DNA of 17,682 bases from JAKZSU01 sp047517485. Its GTDB lineage: Bacteria; Pseudomonadota; Alphaproteobacteria; UBA7887. Both the position numbers and the translations under genes were made by a program. Each line of letters begins with the position of its first letter. The first letter of the stretch is position 1. Location: assembly GCA_047517485.1 (NCBI GenBank), contig JAKZSU010000023.1, forward strand, positions 1 through 17,682, given 5' to 3'. Of this stretch, positions 16,368-17,682 are shown piece after piece. Under the pieces are notes generated by a model. That model was not told where the DNA came from and ran no database searches. It was given only the letters and a program-made list of their open reading frames with translations.

Positions 16368-17090
16368 ATGGATGGAAATCAAAACCAGCGCGCCACTGAC
16401 GCACACCTTGTAGGCGCGGCGGCGGTGGACGAGGCGGTGGCATCGCGACGGTCGATCCGTCGCTTTTTACCGACCCCGGTATCACGCGAGATGGTCGATC
16501 ACTTATTGACCGTGGCCAGCCGCGCACCAAGCGGCACCAACATGCAGCCGTGGCAGGTCTGCGCGTTGGCCGGCAAGCAAAAGGCGGCTTTGCAAGACGC
16601 CTTGGTCGATGCCAGCCTCAATCATGGCGAAGAACACGCCGCCGAGTTTCCGTATTATCCCGAGCAGTTTCCCGAACCTTATAAGAGCCGCCGGCGCAAG
16701 ATCGGTTGGGATCTGTACGGACTGCTCGATATCACTCGCGCGGACAAAGATAAAATGCGCCAGCAAATGGCGCGCAATTTTCTATTTTTCGACGCGCCGG
16801 TGGGTCTGATCTTCACCATTGACCGGGTCCTCGAGATCGGCAGCTGGCTCGACTACGGCATGTTCATGGAAAACATCATGGTGGCGGCGCGCGGGCATGG
16901 CCTGCACACCTGCCCGCAGGTCGCGTTTTCCAAATACCACACGATCATTCGCCGGCACCTCGACATCCCCGACGAGCAAATCGTCATCTGCGGCATGTCG
17001 ATCGGCTACGCCGACCTCGAGGCGATCGAAAACACCCTGGAAACCGAACGCGAACCGCTGGAGAAATTCACCCGCTATTTCGGTTTCTAA
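16368..17090 (+). CDS. Nitroreductase-family FMN flavoprotein
   Basis: The 240-residue protein begins its domain with VDEAVASRRSIRRFLPTPVS, the FMN-phosphate-binding RRSxR segment (27-31), then APSGTNMQPWQVCAL, the second flavin loop. The C-terminal half has HGLHTCPQVAFSKYH and GMSIGYAD, typical of the PnbA-like branch of about 220-240 residues. It should reduce nitroaromatics, quinones or an unsaturated substrate with NAD(P)H. GGTAAGGG precedes the ATG. It ends tail-to-tail with the truncated GST gene, the stop codons sharing CTAA at 17087-17090. Confidence 0.87.
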   Translation: MDGNQNQRATDAHLVGAAAVDEAVASRRSIRRFLPTPVSREMVDHLLTVASRAPSGTNMQPWQVCALAGKQKAALQDALVDASLNHGEEHAAEFPYYPEQFPEPYKSRRRKIGWDLYGLLDITRADKDKMRQQMARNFLFFDAPVGLIFTIDRVLEIGSWLDYGMFMENIMVAARGHGLHTCPQVAFSKYHTIIRRHLDIPDEQIVICGMSIGYADLEAIENTLETEREPLEKFTRYFGF

Positions 17091-17545
17091 ATTCTCGCGA
17101 ACTCCTGTTCGCGGAGCGAGGCGGCGAAACCGTCGGCGATTTCATGGACCGAGGCCCAGCTCGGTAGCGCTTTCATGGTGGCGATCCAGCGCGAAATGTT
17201 GGGATACCGCGACAAGTCGCAGCGAATAATATCGCCGACCGATACGAATTCGGCGCCGAAATAATCAGCAATGGTCAGCGTATCGCCGCAAAGATAGGCT
17301 TGATCGGGCCCGATCCAACTGTCGTTGAGAACCCGAAATCGGTCGCGCGCTTTTTCCTGCGCCCAGGCGATCGTCGCCGACTGCGCTTCATCGCTTTGGC
17401 GTTTGTGATGGGGAAAGAGCTGGGGGTAGATCAGGCCGTAGCCGAACTCGCGATAGAAATCGGTATTGAACCAATCCATCGACGCGTTGACCCGGGCGCG
17501 CTGTTTGAGATCTTTTGGATAGGCCGGCGAATCGATTGAATCGGC
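17087..17545 (-). pseudogene. Glutathione S-transferase, C-terminal domain only, truncated by an insertion sequence
   Basis: About 153 residues match the all-helical C-terminal GST domain: SPAYPKDLKQRARVNASMDW opens it and LTIADYFGAEF is the family helix with the conserved capping Asp. The N-terminal thioredoxin-like domain, which binds glutathione (about 60-70 residues), is missing. The GST-like reading starts as ADSIDSPAYP, the tail of the usual 'YLAD..SPAYP' junction, exactly where an IS end (TGAGT at 17546) begins. So the gene was cut between its two domains. A GTG at 17572 could start a short fusion through the IS end, but a working GST is unlikely. Confidence 0.75.
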
Positions 17546-17562
17546 TGAGTCGGACCCGATTT

Positions 17563-17600
17563 CCTTGGACACAGAATTGGCTTAATCGAAGTGTCCAAGG
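17563..17600 (+). promoter_or_regulatory. Inverted repeat that covers the transposase ribosome site
   Basis: CCTTGGACAC (17563-17572) and GTGTCCAAGG (17591-17600) are perfect complements around an 18-nt loop. The right arm includes the AAGG that starts the AAGGAGG ribosome site of the ORF at 17612. A transcript entering from outside would form the stem and hide the site. This resembles the outside read-through protection known for IS10 and IS50. Confidence 0.55.
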
Positions 17601-17611
17601 AGGACCGGAAC

Positions 17612-17682
17612 ATGACCGATAATTTTGAGAAGAAAGTTGCTGTTGATGGGCCTGTGGTAAATGCGGGCGAGCTTGGCTCGTC
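17612..17682 (+). CDS. Putative transposase first ORF (OrfA), N-terminal fragment
   Basis: ATG at 17612, 8-9 nt after AAGGAGG, opens 23 full codons (MTDNFEKKVAVDGPVVNAGE onward) to the window edge. Codon use is clearly less G/C-ending than in neighbouring genes, as expected for a mobile element. The fragment is too short to show the helix-turn-helix; assignment to an IS3-type OrfA rests on the start context and the IS end upstream. Confidence 0.5.
   Translation, partial: MTDNFEKKVAVDGPVVNAGELGS

Larger units (their letters stand above)
17546..17682 (+). mobile_element. Left end of an IS3-family-like insertion sequence, running off the right edge
   Basis: From 17546 the sequence begins TGAGTCGGACCCGATTTCC and continues CTTGGACAC, in the style of IS3-family ends (TG-initial, with a 'ttGGACAC' stretch). 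It is followed by a ribosome site AAGGAGG (17597-17603) and a small ORF. The junction falls in the interdomain region of the GST gene. The right end lies outside, so neither inverted repeats nor target duplication can be checked here. Confidence 0.6.

Overview
The window is GC-rich DNA with strongly G/C-ending codons, tightly packed genes and protein families typical of a free-living alphaproteobacterium. A Rhodospirillales-like host is my best guess from gene style only; no rRNA or marker gene is present to confirm it. Both edges carry insertion-sequence pieces: an IS1595-type transposase start on the minus strand at the left edge, and an IS3-type left end with its first ORF at the right edge, which cuts off a glutathione S-transferase gene.

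The core (about 1.1-9.4 kb) is a divergent corrinoid-dependent methyl-transfer locus. Leftwards from about 7.81 kb it encodes an unrecognised protein with an internal duplication, a UroD/MtaA-type zinc methyltransferase (methyltransferase 1), a corrinoid protein, a RACo-type ATP-dependent corrinoid activase, a methyl-tetrahydrofolate:corrinoid methyltransferase (methyltransferase 2) and a CobW-type GTPase; a secreted DUF1194 protein follows. Rightwards from about 7.97 kb it encodes a MetV-like cysteine-rich protein and a MetF methylenetetrahydrofolate reductase. Together these suffice, on paper, to remove a methyl group from an unknown donor, pass it over cobalamin to tetrahydrofolate and oxidise methyl-THF to methylene-THF. 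The donor is not evident from sequence. A 275-bp non-coding element with 33-bp terminal inverted repeats (MITE-like) sits exactly between the corrinoid-protein and activase genes.

From 9.4 to 15.1 kb there is a D-2-hydroxyacid dehydrogenase, a divergent FCD-type GntR regulator, then a two-gene minus-strand unit: a fused alpha-beta E1 dehydrogenase of the acetoin/pyruvate type and an acetolactate-synthase-like ThDP enzyme. No E2 or E3 gene is visible. An inverted repeat with ACTGA/TCAGT arms occurs in both divergent promoter regions (7865-7882 and 10451-10463), hinting that the GntR protein may control the methyl-transfer locus as well as its own neighbours.

From 15.2 to 17.7 kb there are a small cysteine-rich exported protein, a BON-domain lipoprotein, a nitroreductase, and the IS-truncated GST. 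I see no tRNA, rRNA, CRISPR array, recognisable riboswitch or replication origin.
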